Below are positions 57,001-59,958 of a stretch of DNA of 64,000 nt, piece by piece. The position numbers were made by a program, and so were the translations under genes. Every line of letters begins with the position of its first letter. Position 1 is the first letter of the stretch. The DNA lies in assembly GCA_029204225.1 (NCBI GenBank), contig CM055100.1, positions 4,603,737 to 4,667,736 of the forward strand, given 5' to 3'. The notes below the pieces were generated by a model. That model saw only the letters and a program-made list of their open reading frames with translations. It searched no databases and was not told the origin of the DNA. The DNA comes from Diphasiastrum complanatum. Its lineage: Eukaryota; Streptophyta; Lycopodiopsida; Lycopodiales; Lycopodiaceae.

Positions 57001-57721
57001 GGATCTGTATGCAGCTTTCAATGCACATTCATATTTTGTCAACACAATTTTGCCGTCTCCACCAGATGGAAAACATTGGTACCGACTGGTAATGACATAT
57101 GTTATCTTTCTTCAAGATTGTGAGGAATCTTGTTCAAAGGATTTTCTTTCTTGGATGAAGAGAATGCACATGTTGCAGTACATAGACTTAGTGTGTACAA
57201 ATTTTGTAGCTTGTTGACGTATCCTTCATCCAGTGATGTGCAATACATAAAAAAATTTGATTGCTTCCGGCCTTCATGTTACAGGAGCATTTCTGGATTG
57301 TGTTTTAATGGAACTCTAACCTCGTATCTAATGAAAGAGTTCATGTTACTCATGTTCATGTCATAATCAAGCTGTAACTATACATTAAAAAAAAATTCTA
57401 CTCCTGGTCTAAATCTGGGTTTCCAGAGGAGGTACTATAAGAGATCACATGGTATTTTATCTTTTCTGTCTTTTAAAGATTTCTACTTCAGCATGCAAGG
57501 ATATAATCTGCACAAATTGATAGGTCATGTTTCATGATGGATAGTGAGCTTCTAGTGCTGATGAAGTCAACAAAGCTCACTTAAAAGTTTGTGAAATGTC
57601 TGAACAGGTTGACACAAATCTTACCTCACCTGATGATTTTGTGGAGGAAGGAGTCCCTGGTGTACTTGGTACTTACAATGTTGCTCCATTTTCATCTCTG
57701 TTGCTTCATGCAAAGGCATAA
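1525..57721 (+). CDS. ISA3: Isoamylase-type starch debranching enzyme, ISA3 class (3' 17 exons; 5' end outside the window)
   Basis: Family knowledge: ISA3 hydrolyses alpha-1,6 branch points of short-chain glucans in the chloroplast stroma during starch breakdown. In the sequence, 17 exons join in frame to 500 codons ending at TAA 57719-57721. The GH13 regions are all visible: DVVYNHT (exon 3), GFRFDLAS with the presumed nucleophile Asp (exon 6), IAEPWD with the presumed acid/base Glu (exon 7) and FITAHDG with the stabilising Asp (exon 10). Other family blocks include [56 protein letters not shown] and [11 protein letters not shown]3 is favoured over ISA1/ISA2 because all catalytic residues are kept and these blocks match ISA3 as I remember it. 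The CBM48 and transit peptide are not in the window. Introns range from 132 bp to 17.2 kb; the five over 5 kb are full of retroelements. No frameshift or stop interrupts the exons, so the gene looks functional. Confidence 0.93.
2271..2405 (+). CDS. ISA3: ISA3 exon b
   Basis: Acceptor ttgcag, donor gtatgc; 45 codons in phase 0. It encodes [20 protein letters not shown] and then [15 protein letters not shown]. The NTWGYST and MSRYAS blocks are typical of plant isoamylases. Confidence 0.93.
2742..2828 (+). CDS. ISA3: ISA3 exon c (GH13 region I)
   Basis: Acceptor gtgacag, donor gtaacc; 29 codons. Encodes [12 protein letters not shown] (GH13 region I) and [11 protein letters not shown]. The following intron is the longest in the gene, 17,202 bp. 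Confidence 0.93.
3294..3341. repeat. (CA)n microsatellite
   Basis: An interrupted CA tract with CCA interruptions, inside intron 3. The frames that cross it on either strand are shadows of the repeat. Confidence 0.95.
3620..3765 (+). pseudogene. Possible Copia RNase H trace
   Basis: One frame reads [11 protein letters not shown] near 3715-3745, resembling the (S/T)xAEAEYMA motif of Copia RNase H. The rest is too decayed to be sure. Confidence 0.3.
3770..4150 (-). pseudogene. Decayed Gypsy integrase zinc-finger fragment
   Basis: Read on the minus strand, frames give [31 protein letters not shown] and [11 protein letters not shown]. This matches the H2C2 and early core part of Gypsy integrases (FYWP...V..YV..C..CQ...). 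Several frame changes mark it as a remnant in intron 3, just outside element A. Confidence 0.65.
4273..4634 (+). repeat. 5' LTR of element A (362 bp)
   Basis: Begins TGTTACGAGC and ends CTCTAACA, with TGTTA...TAACA inverted ends. The first 60 bp recur at 9171 and the rest at 14865-15092. Confidence 0.88.
4636..4647 (+). other. Primer binding site of element A
   Basis: TGGTATCAGAGT lies one base after the LTR end and matches the initiator methionine tRNA primer site (TGGTATCAGAGC) at 11 of 12 positions. Confidence 0.85.
4648..5599 (+). other. Untranslated leader of element A
   Basis: About 950 bp without a credible coding frame. It contains recurring short blocks such as CAGTCGCTGCAGAATCAG, GTGCAGGTCTAGCGCTG, AGCCAGACCGCGAGG and AGCCAGCGAGGG, a looser version of the repeated leader motif in element B. 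Confidence 0.6.
5600..6700 (+). pseudogene. Gypsy gag with CCHC zinc knuckle (element A)
   Basis: An ATG at 5600 follows the leader. The gag core appears as YKWWLNLQE (about 6115) and, past an in-frame TAG at 6149, [10 protein letters not shown] and [15 protein letters not shown] frameshift near 6318 and another stop near 6382 follow. A basic tail then leads to the zinc knuckle [14 protein letters not shown] (about 6632-6675). The protein would have packaged element RNA; it is now broken in three places. Confidence 0.8.
6780..7314 (+). pseudogene. Gypsy aspartic protease (element A), active site altered
   Basis: In the open frame 6444-7394. The active-site stretch reads [13 protein letters not shown] at about 6900-6940 where the retropepsin family has D-(S/T)-G, so the middle residue is replaced by Asp. 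The downstream [11 protein letters not shown] block is present. The protease is probably inactive. Confidence 0.75.
7315..8310 (+). pseudogene. Gypsy reverse transcriptase (element A)
   Basis: A 248-codon open frame (7315-8061) carries [79 protein letters not shown] and the FLDD catalytic box in [13 protein letters not shown] frameshift near 8055 shifts to the frame from 8067: [26 protein letters not shown] and FDPLKTALQ. Translation then passes directly into integrase, so RNase H is deleted. Confidence 0.9.
8330..8745 (+). pseudogene. Gypsy integrase, C-terminal half only (element A)
   Basis: Visible blocks are [10 protein letters not shown] and ERVNQ-type sequence (about 8368-8425), then [20 protein letters not shown] and [15 protein letters not shown]. 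The zinc finger and the first catalytic Asp residues are absent because of the deletion at about 8320. A stop at 8675 separates it from the linker to the chromodomain. Confidence 0.85.
8779..9168 (+). pseudogene. Integrase tail and chromodomain (element A)
   Basis: The frame from 8779 reads [33 protein letters not shown] and a chromodomain-like [16 protein letters not shown] near 9048-9095, followed by [10 protein letters not shown]. Chromodomains mark the chromovirus clade of Gypsy elements and are thought to guide integration to chromatin marks. A polypurine tract follows directly. Confidence 0.85.
9156..9170 (+). other. Polypurine tract of element A
   Basis: TCAAGGGGGAGGGAG immediately precedes the 3' LTR start TGTTACGAGC at 9171. 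It is the expected plus-strand primer site. Confidence 0.85.
9171..9228 (+). repeat. 3' LTR of element A, left piece
   Basis: 58 bp matching the start of the 5' LTR (TGTTACGAGCCTGTAACTAG...). It stops where element B begins. Confidence 0.85.
9229..9647 (+). repeat. 5' LTR of element B
   Basis: Matches 14449-14864 from GTCCATTTACATTTACTTTA onward. The first 20-odd bases of the 3' copy (TGGACTTGGCTCATTACATT) are missing here, and the left junction reads CCATAGTTACCCGCG. Ends TTTGTAAC. Confidence 0.85.
9649..9660 (+). other. Primer binding site of element B
   Basis: TGGTATCAGAGC, an exact initiator methionine tRNA primer site, lies one base after the LTR end. Confidence 0.9.
9685..10470 (+). 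repeat. Leader repeats of element B (about 79-bp period)
   Basis: A GGCTGTCCAGCGCCC-like core occurs at 9696, 9775, 9854, 9933, degenerate at about 10013, then 10093, with weaker forms near 10173, 10293, 10385 and 10460. Spacing is 79, 79, 79, 80 and 80. The repeats lie between the primer site and gag. The same core recurs in antisense in the leaders of related copies at 16911-17076 and 54411-54480. Frames crossing it are not treated as genes. Confidence 0.85.
10620..11560 (+). pseudogene. Gag of element B
   Basis: An ATG at 10620 opens a frame with one in-frame TAG at 11067. The gag domain reads [68 protein letters not shown] and [21 protein letters not shown] Ser/Pro-rich tail follows, but no zinc knuckle is seen. 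The paralogous gag at 15945-16580 (minus) is clearly alike. It is broken only by the one stop and may be recent. Confidence 0.85.
11940..12160 (+). pseudogene. Gypsy protease remnant (element B)
   Basis: The frame from 11774 reads [20 protein letters not shown] then [18 protein letters not shown]. This matches the C-terminal part of chromovirus proteases (DWL..LG....D....T..F...G....L.G). A TAG at 12095 interrupts it. The D-(S/T)-G part is not recognisable upstream. Confidence 0.65.
12161..14130 (+). other. Filler replacing pol in element B
   Basis: This is where RT, RNase H and integrase should lie. Instead a mostly open frame (12098-13495, 465 codons) encodes hydrophobic, Trp- and His-rich sequence of no family I know. 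The DNA contains loose internal repeats built on GGATACCTTGG, TGGCATTCCTGGTT and CATAT(C/T)GCTTGGT(T/C)TC. No RT or integrase motif appears in any frame. A related copy, rearranged, is at 50796-51690, so the filler has spread with the family. Confidence 0.7.
14150..14372 (+). pseudogene. Chromodomain remnant of element B
   Basis: The frame ending at 14371 (TGA) reads [20 protein letters not shown], close to the YLVKWKGxPxxxATWEP core of chromovirus chromodomains. It is preceded by sequence without an integrase. It lies just upstream of a PPT-like GGGGAGAG (14414) and the 3' LTR. Confidence 0.75.
14421..14864 (+). repeat. 3' LTR of element B (444 bp)
   Basis: Begins GTTATGGACTTGGC and ends CCATTCATAAC, giving GTTATG...CATAAC inverted ends. 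It carries a 4-bp insertion near 14560 relative to the 5' copy. Confidence 0.85.
14865..15092 (+). repeat. 3' LTR of element A, right piece
   Basis: Resumes with GCGTGTCCAGCGTACACGTC and follows the 5' LTR to GGCTTACTCCATAT, after which it departs. The last 75 bp or so of the 5' LTR are not found here. Confidence 0.85.
15093..15944. other. Unassigned intron 3 sequence
   Basis: No gene or known element is recognised. A short acidic, Asp/Glu/Gln-rich frame (15311-15493) has no start context or partner exon and is not called. 15730-15940 is GC-richer and may be retroelement non-coding sequence. Confidence 0.4.
15945..16580 (-). pseudogene. B-family gag, truncated
   Basis: 211 codons open. The blocks [66 protein letters not shown] and [20 protein letters not shown] are clear Gypsy gag. 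It lacks the C-terminal tail. No internal stop is seen in the retained part. Confidence 0.85.
15945..17878 (-). mobile_element. B-family element fragment: LTR, leader and gag, antisense
   Basis: Read on the minus strand: LTR 17878-17417 (GTTACG...CATAAC), PBS 17415-17404 (TGGTATCAGAGC), leader with GGCTGTCCAGCGCCC-type cores at 17059, 16979 and 16911, and an uninterrupted gag from ATG 16580 to 15948 where similarity stops. The frame then runs into unrelated sequence, so the element is truncated after the gag core. Confidence 0.82.
18061..18134. repeat. (AG)n microsatellite
   Basis: 37 uninterrupted AG units, with a shorter interrupted GA tract at 18231-18252. Confidence 0.97.
18370..18475. 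repeat. Palindromic word array with A-tract (copy 1, ATTC-type)
   Basis: An A-rich run (18376-18389) is followed by CGATTCTGGG, CGCGATTCTGAATCG, GATCGTGATTCAGAATCGCG and GCATCTATGGTC. Its parts pair with each other. The arrangement matches the reverse complement of 23322-23420, including the terminal CTATGGTC. Confidence 0.7.
18503..18895. repeat. Possible solo LTR (unclear)
   Basis: TGATGTATAAGAGCTAG through TATTTCCTACA has LTR-like composition, with repeated GTTAGATAGTCATGAAG units and a TATATATGTG promoter-like stretch. No PBS, PPT or second copy was found, so this is weak. Confidence 0.25.
19085..19325. repeat. Dispersed repeat, copy 2 (inverted relative to 1-240)
   Basis: The reverse complement matches 1-240 block by block. 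The surrounding 18900-19440 may belong to the same element. The 86-codon frame here (19186-19446) is a by-product. Confidence 0.6.
20031..20088 (+). CDS. ISA3: ISA3 exon d (locally divergent)
   Basis: Acceptor actgcag, donor gtaaga; 58 nt, leaving one base of a Gly codon. It begins VYYM and ends QLLNFSGCG, as expected, but the middle reads VNLKSYV where ISA3 proteins I remember have a shorter LDPNN-type segment. The frame is intact and net about two residues longer. Confidence 0.85.
21067..21130 (+). CDS. ISA3: ISA3 exon e
   Basis: Acceptor tgtgcag, donor gtaact; 64 nt. Encodes [21 protein letters not shown], and the Trp codon is split across the next intron (TG|G). Confidence 0.93.
21154..21408. 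repeat. Near-perfect 129-bp tandem duplication
   Basis: GATTGTTAAAGCTATTTC starts at 21154 and again at 21283. The two units are almost identical (GGCATG versus GACATG is one difference seen). It lies 24 bp after an ISA3 exon. Confidence 0.95.
22117..22128 (+). other. Possible primer binding site of a decayed LTR element
   Basis: TGGTATTAGAGC differs by one base from the initiator tRNA primer site and follows GATCACT. The upstream 21.9-22.1 kb has LTR-like composition, and 22.15-23.2 kb would be the leader or interior. No coding domain is seen there. Confidence 0.45.
23322..23420. repeat. Palindromic word array with T-tract (copy 2, ATTC-type)
   Basis: GACCATAGTTGCAGCG, then overlapping words GAATCGCGATTC, CCGCGATTCG, AAATCGCGATTCTG and CCCAGAATCGC, then a T run to 23419. 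It is the inverted counterpart of 18370-18475. Confidence 0.7.
23690..23900. repeat. GC-rich degenerate tandem array
   Basis: Repeats of roughly 40 bp built on GGGGGTTCGGGGGG, GTAGCCCCC and GAAACAGG. The Pro/Gly-rich frames across it on the minus strand are repeat shadows. Similar GGGGG/CCCCC arrays occur inside some plant LTRs, so this may be LTR material. Confidence 0.8.
24188..24310 (+). pseudogene. Gypsy RT-RNase H linker fragment
   Basis: One frame reads [20 protein letters not shown] then [13 protein letters not shown]. This resembles the F.W....AF..LK..L..APIL junction of Gypsy pol. It is very short and isolated. Confidence 0.45.
24485..24496 (-). other. Primer binding site of an antisense LTR element
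   Basis: The reverse complement is TGGTATCAGAGC, three bases inside the LTR edge at 24500. Confidence 0.8.
24500..25132 (-). repeat. 5' LTR of an antisense LTR retrotransposon (633 bp)
   Basis: On the minus strand it runs from TGTCACATGTACTTTG to GTGTGTAACA, with TG...CA ends, followed by a PBS. The interior toward lower coordinates is cut off by about 24340. It contains repeated GACACGTGTCA/TGACACTTG units with alternating GACCCGTC motifs (24785-24935). A shortened copy is at 315-475. Confidence 0.75.
25133..26854. other. Intron 5 sequence without recognised genes
   Basis: No domain was recognised. 26240-26465 holds two diverged units of about 120 bp (CATGGAAGTACATG.../GGCATGGAAACAACAACTCC and CATGTGGGTACATG.../AGCATGAAAACAACAATCCC). 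Confidence 0.5.
26855..26954 (+). CDS. ISA3: ISA3 exon f (GH13 region II, nucleophile)
   Basis: Acceptor cttttag, donor gtgaga; 100 nt. Encodes [19 protein letters not shown], whose Asp in RFD is the expected catalytic nucleophile, then [14 protein letters not shown]. It is followed by a 10.0 kb intron. Confidence 0.94.
27752..28250 (-). repeat. B-family 3' LTR, antisense
   Basis: Minus-strand start GTTATGGATTCGGC and end CAGTTCATAAT, matching the B-family ends. A purine run (rc of 28265-28285, CTTGGAGGGGGACTTG) sits where the PPT should be. Beyond it, 28340-28490 in minus reads [11 protein letters not shown] and FITGK, like the protease remnant of element B, so most of the interior between is deleted. 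Confidence 0.7.
28500..29591. other. Intron 6 sequence, unassigned, probably leader of the Gypsy element at 29592
   Basis: No coding family is recognised. The part from about 29390 may be the 5' leader of the following gag, but no LTR edge or PBS could be placed. Confidence 0.35.
29592..30825 (+). pseudogene. Gypsy gag with two zinc knuckles (element C)
   Basis: An ATG at 29592 opens [17 protein letters not shown]; a frameshift near 29930 moves to the frame ending at 30552. The gag core includes [63 protein letters not shown] and [19 protein letters not shown]. An Arg/Glu-rich coiled region follows, then knuckle-like [14 protein letters not shown] and [14 protein letters not shown] separated by a TAG at 30550. 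Pol should follow, but RT is missing. Confidence 0.85.
30826..31283 (+). pseudogene. Gypsy RNase H (element C)
   Basis: Open frame with [74 protein letters not shown] and FLADHLSR. It is complete over the RNase H domain and joined directly to gag, so the RT is deleted at about 30820. Confidence 0.88.
31284..31800 (+). pseudogene. Gypsy integrase, N-terminal part (element C), cut by antisense Copia sequence
   Basis: Frames read [13 protein letters not shown], then (other frame, 31436-) [50 protein letters not shown] and [10 protein letters not shown]. These are the H2C2 finger and the start of the DDE core. At about 31800 the sequence changes to the antisense Copia sequence. Confidence 0.85.
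31792..34365 (-). pseudogene. Copia pol frame: zinc knuckle, protease, integrase, then unrecognised tail (element D)
   Basis: 857 open codons. The order is: basic linker, CCHC knuckle [14 protein letters not shown] (near residue 40), protease [12 protein letters not shown] (near residue 100), GAG-pre-integrase [20 protein letters not shown], and an integrase with the DDE residues in place ([25 protein letters not shown]; about residues 290-395). [17 protein letters not shown] and VIVGRDVIF close the integrase. After [20 protein letters not shown], where RT should start, no RT motif (no YVDD) appears. The last 230 residues match nothing I know yet contain no stop. Confidence 0.85.
34370..34973 (-). 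pseudogene. Copia gag (element D)
   Basis: ATG at 34973, [20 protein letters not shown]. The UBN2-type gag shows [53 protein letters not shown] and [19 protein letters not shown] frameshift near 34370 moves into the frame from 34365. Otherwise the frame is open, so decay is light. Confidence 0.88.
35562..35573 (-). other. Primer binding site of Copia element D
   Basis: The reverse complement reads TGGTATCAGAGC within CATGGTATCAGAGCTTGGG, an exact initiator methionine tRNA site within two bases of the LTR end. Confidence 0.85.
35574..36081 (-). repeat. 5' LTR of Copia element D (508 bp)
   Basis: Minus-strand start TGTGGGAAAGATAG and end GATTTCTTTCACA-like (TGTGAAAG on +), giving TG...CA ends. 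The PBS lies at once beyond it. Confidence 0.8.
36082..36957. other. Intron 6, 3' part, nothing recognised
   Basis: AT-rich intron sequence up to the acceptor at 36957. Short frames on both strands show no domain. Confidence 0.5.
36958..37058 (+). CDS. ISA3: ISA3 exon g (GH13 region III, acid/base)
   Basis: Acceptor gatgcag, donor gtagaa; 101 nt. Encodes [20 protein letters not shown], whose Glu in AEPWD is the expected acid/base, then [13 protein letters not shown] with an Arg codon split AG|G. Confidence 0.94.
37463..37514 (+). CDS. ISA3: ISA3 exon h
   Basis: Acceptor aatacag, donor gtatac; 52 nt. Completes the split Arg and encodes [17 protein letters not shown]. Confidence 0.92.
37933..37995 (+). 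CDS. ISA3: ISA3 exon i
   Basis: Acceptor ttggcag, donor gtgagt; 21 codons, [20 protein letters not shown] plus N. It is followed by a 7.2 kb TE-filled intron. Confidence 0.92.
37996..39200. other. Intron 9, 5' part, nothing recognised
   Basis: AT-rich intron DNA; no domain, terminal repeat or RNA gene was identified. Confidence 0.5.
39230..40480 (+). pseudogene. LINE copy 1: endonuclease joined to the C-terminal end of ORF2
   Basis: Endonuclease pieces: [20 protein letters not shown] (about 39285), [10 protein letters not shown] (the GDFNAR box, about 39675) and [17 protein letters not shown] (about 39880). At about 40035 the text moves directly to the ORF2 C-terminal region ([20 protein letters not shown] equivalent, and [15 protein letters not shown]). 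The whole RT is missing. Stops and frameshifts are frequent. Confidence 0.75.
40690..42450 (+). pseudogene. LINE copy 2: ORF1-like region and endonuclease
   Basis: A Pro/Ser-rich then coiled-coil stretch ([19 protein letters not shown], about 41040-41098) leads to [20 protein letters not shown] and NFLEVTLKI (about 41310-41400), resembling LINE ORF1. The endonuclease follows: [20 protein letters not shown] (about 41725), ETHESQE, DFNAKIA (about 42145) and [14 protein letters not shown]-like text (about 42340). It is decayed, stops before the RT, and abuts a Gypsy chromodomain. Confidence 0.72.
42480..42678 (+). pseudogene. Gypsy chromodomain and polypurine tract
   Basis: The frame reads [20 protein letters not shown] then WEEGRR, a degenerate chromodomain ([13 protein letters not shown]). 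TTTTTTAAGGGGGAGGGAA (42660-42678) is the PPT, and an LTR-like TGTCATGTACC follows. Upstream integrase is missing. Confidence 0.75.
42679..43030 (+). repeat. Probable 3' LTR after the chromodomain
   Basis: Begins TGTCATGTACCATAACG directly after a PPT. The far end is not defined; it is replaced by Copia protease sequence by about 43035. A block near 42945-43000 (GAGTTGGGAATGGCTCTATAGAT..., GTTTGTCACT) loosely resembles 23975-24045, possibly another copy. Confidence 0.6.
43035..44910 (+). pseudogene. Copia element E, decayed, truncated within RT
   Basis: Protease [12 protein letters not shown] (about 43040), GAG-pre-integrase LWHEMFGHP (about 43435), integrase PQQNGVAK and [20 protein letters not shown] (about 43880-43990), and the post-integrase [22 protein letters not shown] starts at about 44640 ([29 protein letters not shown]) and stops at [12 protein letters not shown], at about 44908. 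Several stops are present. Confidence 0.82.
44911..45068. repeat. Palindromic word array with T/A tracts (GCGTCCGG-type)
   Basis: Overlapping words GGGTCCGGGCCGG, GCGTCCG, GTCCGGCGTCCGGACCCGG, GGGTCGGACGCGTCC, then T and A tracts (44997-45037), then GATGCGTCCGGGGTCCGGACGC. Most words are complementary to others in the array. It begins exactly where Copia element E breaks off. Confidence 0.72.
45233..45322 (+). CDS. ISA3: ISA3 exon j (GH13 region IV)
   Basis: Acceptor tacgcag, donor gtgagc; 30 codons. Encodes [20 protein letters not shown], with the region IV HD pair, then DLVAYNEK. Confidence 0.94.
45491..45563 (+). CDS. ISA3: ISA3 exon k
   Basis: Acceptor cgagcag, donor gtaatg; 73 nt. Encodes [20 protein letters not shown] and CGFE, ending in a split Gly codon. 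Confidence 0.93.
45905..45984 (+). CDS. ISA3: ISA3 exon l
   Basis: Acceptor tatgcag, donor gtttga; 80 nt. Encodes [20 protein letters not shown] then ALMLSQ. Confidence 0.92.
46433..46488. repeat. Perfect 19-bp inverted repeat
   Basis: GATCTCCTCCTAGAAGATT (46433-46451) and its exact reverse complement (46470-46488) flank an 18-base loop in intron 12. Its role is unknown. Confidence 0.9.
46500..47520. other. Intron 12 remainder, nothing recognised
   Basis: A 108-codon frame at 46506-46832 has no recognisable domain and no splice support. It is not called as a gene. Confidence 0.5.
47553..47657 (+). CDS. ISA3: ISA3 exon m
   Basis: Acceptor catacag, donor gtttga; 35 codons. Encodes [20 protein letters not shown], then [15 protein letters not shown], one of the best conserved isoamylase stretches. 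Confidence 0.94.
47847..47945 (+). CDS. ISA3: ISA3 exon n
   Basis: Acceptor tctgcag, donor gtatct; 33 codons. Encodes [20 protein letters not shown] followed by [13 protein letters not shown]. An 8.8 kb intron follows. Confidence 0.9.
48531..48650. repeat. 41-bp tandem repeat, about 2.9 units
   Basis: AAGATCAAACCTTAACAGC begins at 48531, 48572 and 48613. The array is followed by CTTAACAGGTTTGATCGTTAG, the reverse complement of its own unit, giving a fold-back end. It lies just upstream of a PBS and may be part of an LTR. Confidence 0.92.
48725..48736 (+). other. Primer binding site of a sense LTR element in intron 14
   Basis: TGGTATCAGAGC after ...GATCTTTACAG. The LTR would end at about 48723 (CA). 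The left LTR edge is unclear. Confidence 0.75.
48737..50795 (+). other. Leader-like non-coding region with repeated GCGAAGGTT motif
   Basis: About 2 kb after the PBS without a coding domain. From 50080 a GCGAAGGTTA motif recurs (50084, 50208, 50241, 50383, 50681), and its complement AACCTTCGCC also occurs (50466, 50478, 50625). It is probably the leader of an LTR element cut off at about 50795. Confidence 0.5.
50796..51690. repeat. B-family filler, two halves in opposite orientation
   Basis: 50796-51236 is the reverse complement of filler matching about 12705-13020 plus 13715-13800 of element B; the 0.7 kb between these is absent. 51240-51690 matches about 12250-12700 in the direct sense (for example CTATATGCCTTGA, TTTCATTGATA, CATGGATCTCT). 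The halves meet near 51238, which implies an inversion within a B-family copy. Confidence 0.8.
52163..53644 (-). pseudogene. LINE ORF2, RT thumb to C-terminus
   Basis: A 493-codon open frame starting within the [19 protein letters not shown] is the late RT motif, and [14 protein letters not shown] the next. [15 protein letters not shown] and [20 protein letters not shown] are typical of plant/algal-type LINE ORF2 C-termini. A zinc-knuckle-like C..C....[16 protein letters not shown] block is at about 52690-52610. An Asp/Glu then Arg/His-rich tail closes it. The frame lacks the YADD catalytic box because the N-terminal two thirds are gone. Confidence 0.85.
53937..54010. repeat. (GA)n microsatellite at the 5' end of LINE copy 3
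   Basis: 37 GA units. The poly-Leu/Ser frames through it are shadows. A second tract at 51939-51996 (AG then AAAG) forms the LINE tail. Confidence 0.95.
54030..55682 (-). mobile_element. B-family 5' LTR and leader, antisense
   Basis: LTR 55682-55297 (minus start TGGACACACATT, end GTTCA, flanked by TTA/TAA as in the other copies), PBS-like TGGTATCAAAAC at 55291-55280, then a leader with GGCTGTCCAA cores (rc near 54471 and 54411). The leader meets the 5' end of LINE copy 3 at about 54020. No gag is present. Confidence 0.7.
55683..56779. other. Intron 14, 3' part
   Basis: No domain recognised apart from the word array at 56052-56165 listed separately. Confidence 0.5.
56052..56165. repeat. Palindromic word array with (TTTA)n (ACGTTC-type)
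   Basis: A TTTA tract (56052-56071) followed by GGAATGTACTACGTTCTAGGG and AGAACGAACAGTACGTTCC, which are largely complementary to each other, then GGCGGAACC. Confidence 0.6.
56780..56841 (+). CDS. ISA3: ISA3 exon o
   Basis: Acceptor aacttag, donor gtaagt; 62 nt. Encodes [20 protein letters not shown], ending in two bases of a Thr codon. Confidence 0.92.
56974..57088 (+). CDS. ISA3: ISA3 exon p
   Basis: Acceptor ttgtgaag, donor gtaatg; 115 nt. Encodes [20 protein letters not shown] then [18 protein letters not shown], the C-terminal beta domain. Confidence 0.92.
57608..57721 (+). CDS. ISA3: ISA3 last exon, with stop
   Basis: Acceptor tgaacag; 37 codons plus TAA at 57719-57721. Encodes [20 protein letters not shown], then [18 protein letters not shown] saw no convincing AATAAA in the next few hundred bases, so the transcript end is not placed. 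Confidence 0.93.
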   Translation, partial: VDTNLTSPDDFVEEGVPGVLGTYNVAPFSSLLLHAKA

Positions 57722-58156
57722 GGTGGTCATTTTCAGTTGAGCATTTGGGAAAAGCCTGGCCATGATACAAATACTATTATTTGCTCTCTTCTGCTGCTCA
57801 GAATCTTATCTTCAATTGCAGTATTTATGTGCACACTGTACATGGCATGCTACAATATAGTTTCACCTTTGATATATCTCTACTTGTATTATTCTACCTG
57901 CATACTAGCAGTTTGAGATACTTCTGAATGCTGTACTTCAAATGTTGGCCTTTAGAGACAATAATGTGCTACCAATTTGCATGAACATATTTTTGTTCTC
58001 CAAAAGCACTATGTTGGTGAAGACCAACTCCTCTTTTCGGGTCCACAACCACACACAGCTACAATATGACATATCAGAAAGACATATTTTTGCTCAATGA
58101 CACATACAAAACCATCATAAGTTCTCAAGACTAAAGCATACCCCAACATATGTAAG
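57722..58156. other. 3' flank of ISA3
   Basis: Presumed 3' UTR and flank. No clear polyadenylation signal was identified. Confidence 0.4.
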
Positions 58157-58525
58157 GTCTGTTATCAGCTGTTTTGCAAAAAGTACTTATTTTATGGCCT
58201 AGCATCTGTGGCTTGTGGATTTTCTATTCTAATCTCACTGCTGATAACAAGCCAAAGCAACATATCTAGTGAGTTCAAATCTGGTATAAATTGCGAAACT
58301 TTTCGAGCCAAAAGAGAAGCTTTGAACATCAATATGTAGAATCTGTTTATCAGCCGTTTAGCATTAGAGGTACTTAATTTATGGCCCATATCTTTGGCTT
58401 TGTGGATTTTCTATGCTAATCTCAAACTAAAAAAAAGCCAAATCAACATATCTAGTAAGATCGAATCTGGAATAATCTGCAAAACTTTTCAAGCTGAAAG
58501 AGAAACTTCTTACATCAATACGTTT
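58157..58525. repeat. Diverged tandem duplication, about 184-bp unit
   Basis: GTCTGTTATCAGCTGTTTTGC (58157) and ATCTGTTTATCAGCCGTTTAGC (58341) start two units that share GTGGATTTTCTAT, CAACATATCTAGT and AAACTTTTC blocks. They have diverged by many substitutions. Confidence 0.85.
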
Positions 58526-59865
58526 TATAACAATCTGTTTCAAATAGATGTGAAAGAGGCGATTAAGGCAAGAATTACAATAAATTGTATCTGACATGCC
58601 TCTGTAAATAGTTTCTGTGGCAATCCTTGTTTGTAAGCTTTCCAATAAATTACATGAAACATGGTAGAGTTTTTTTTTTAAACTTCTGCTTTTCATAGAG
58701 AAATTCTGTGTGCATCAACCTGTCATTGGAAGTCTACGATGAGATATTGGCATTCTTGTGTTGATGAGTCGTTTCTTGTGATGAGCTGCTATACTCTGAA
58801 CTTGATATCCTTTGTAACCTAAGTGTCAACAATAAAACCTCGAAGATTTCTAGCAGCTTAAAACAGATTCTGGGAACATATTCATTGCGTTATTCATCAG
58901 GTTCCTAGATAATGGATGAAAATGTACACATAAGCATATGCATGACAACCCCAAGGCTCAAGCTAATGTTGTGCCTTTTTCGTTATCTATATATCATAAT
59001 TGCAGATTGAGGACTTTTATATATAATGCAATTTGTCCGAACTATGGCATTACAGTTCAAAACTTCATCAAGAAAGCTTGAATGATATCATTAAGATGAA
59101 AATACTGCTCTACTTGGTGCTATACCTCGTAGGACCATGTTTTATCTCCAAGGATATAATCATGTTTATTTAGCATTTATTATCACATGTGCAAGTCTTC
59201 CAAGCAGTCACTTCTCTTAACCAAACATGAATATTCCATTAAAACAAAGAATATGCATGGATACACAACTTCATGATATAACTAGGAATGAAACAACAAC
59301 ATATGGAACTCTACAACAATAGGCAAGGATGTATCTCCTTAAGCAACAGTGGAAGCTTTCACGAATCAAACAAATACACAAGTCTGCAATTCATTTCAAT
59401 AGAGATTTAGTAAGAAAGGAAAAGCTAGATCTCAAGTATTGTGATCCCAATATAATGTTGGCTTATATTATAACTATCCTTTTTCCTAAAGAAAGGTTCA
59501 AAGGAGGGCTAAAACATGAAATTGAGAGAGGAAGTTAAAAGTAGTTGGTTGATTGTTGACTTTCAACTTTCAGTTTATTCTGACCTCATCAAGTAGATGT
59601 GGCCTGCGAGGCCTCACATTTTAAACATGTCTTGGTGAACTATGTAAAAACGTACGGATATCACGTTTCTTGATGCTATTTGCTCTCCATGTACAAATGC
59701 AATGAAGGAATAGATGGATGATGTACACTTTTCAATTGTTATTTGTCTTTTATGTGTTGCTTGTGGGTTGTCGTTGTACATAGATTATTGAGCACTCAAA
59801 TTTATGGAGCAATTGTGCTCATTTGTCACTTGTGAGTTATCACTTCAAAAACATAGTGATTGAAA

Positions 59866-59958
59866 CTCTCTGAACTTGAGCAACAGGTTGAACAAAGACC
59901 TACTACTTGCTCCCATAGTAGTAGGTCTTTGTTCAGCCTGTTGCTCGAGTTCAGAGAG
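59866..59958. repeat. 42-bp hairpin with 9-base loop
   Basis: The arms 59866-59907 and 59917-59958 are reverse complements except at two positions. At both, the + strand RNA would form G-U pairs, so the stem would be fully paired. The loop is TGCTCCCAT. It lies 2.1 kb downstream of the ISA3 stop. Confidence 0.92.

Noticed and set aside
59866-59958. Rho-independent terminator
   Set aside because: The hairpin is far too long and lacks a T-run; the genome is eukaryotic.
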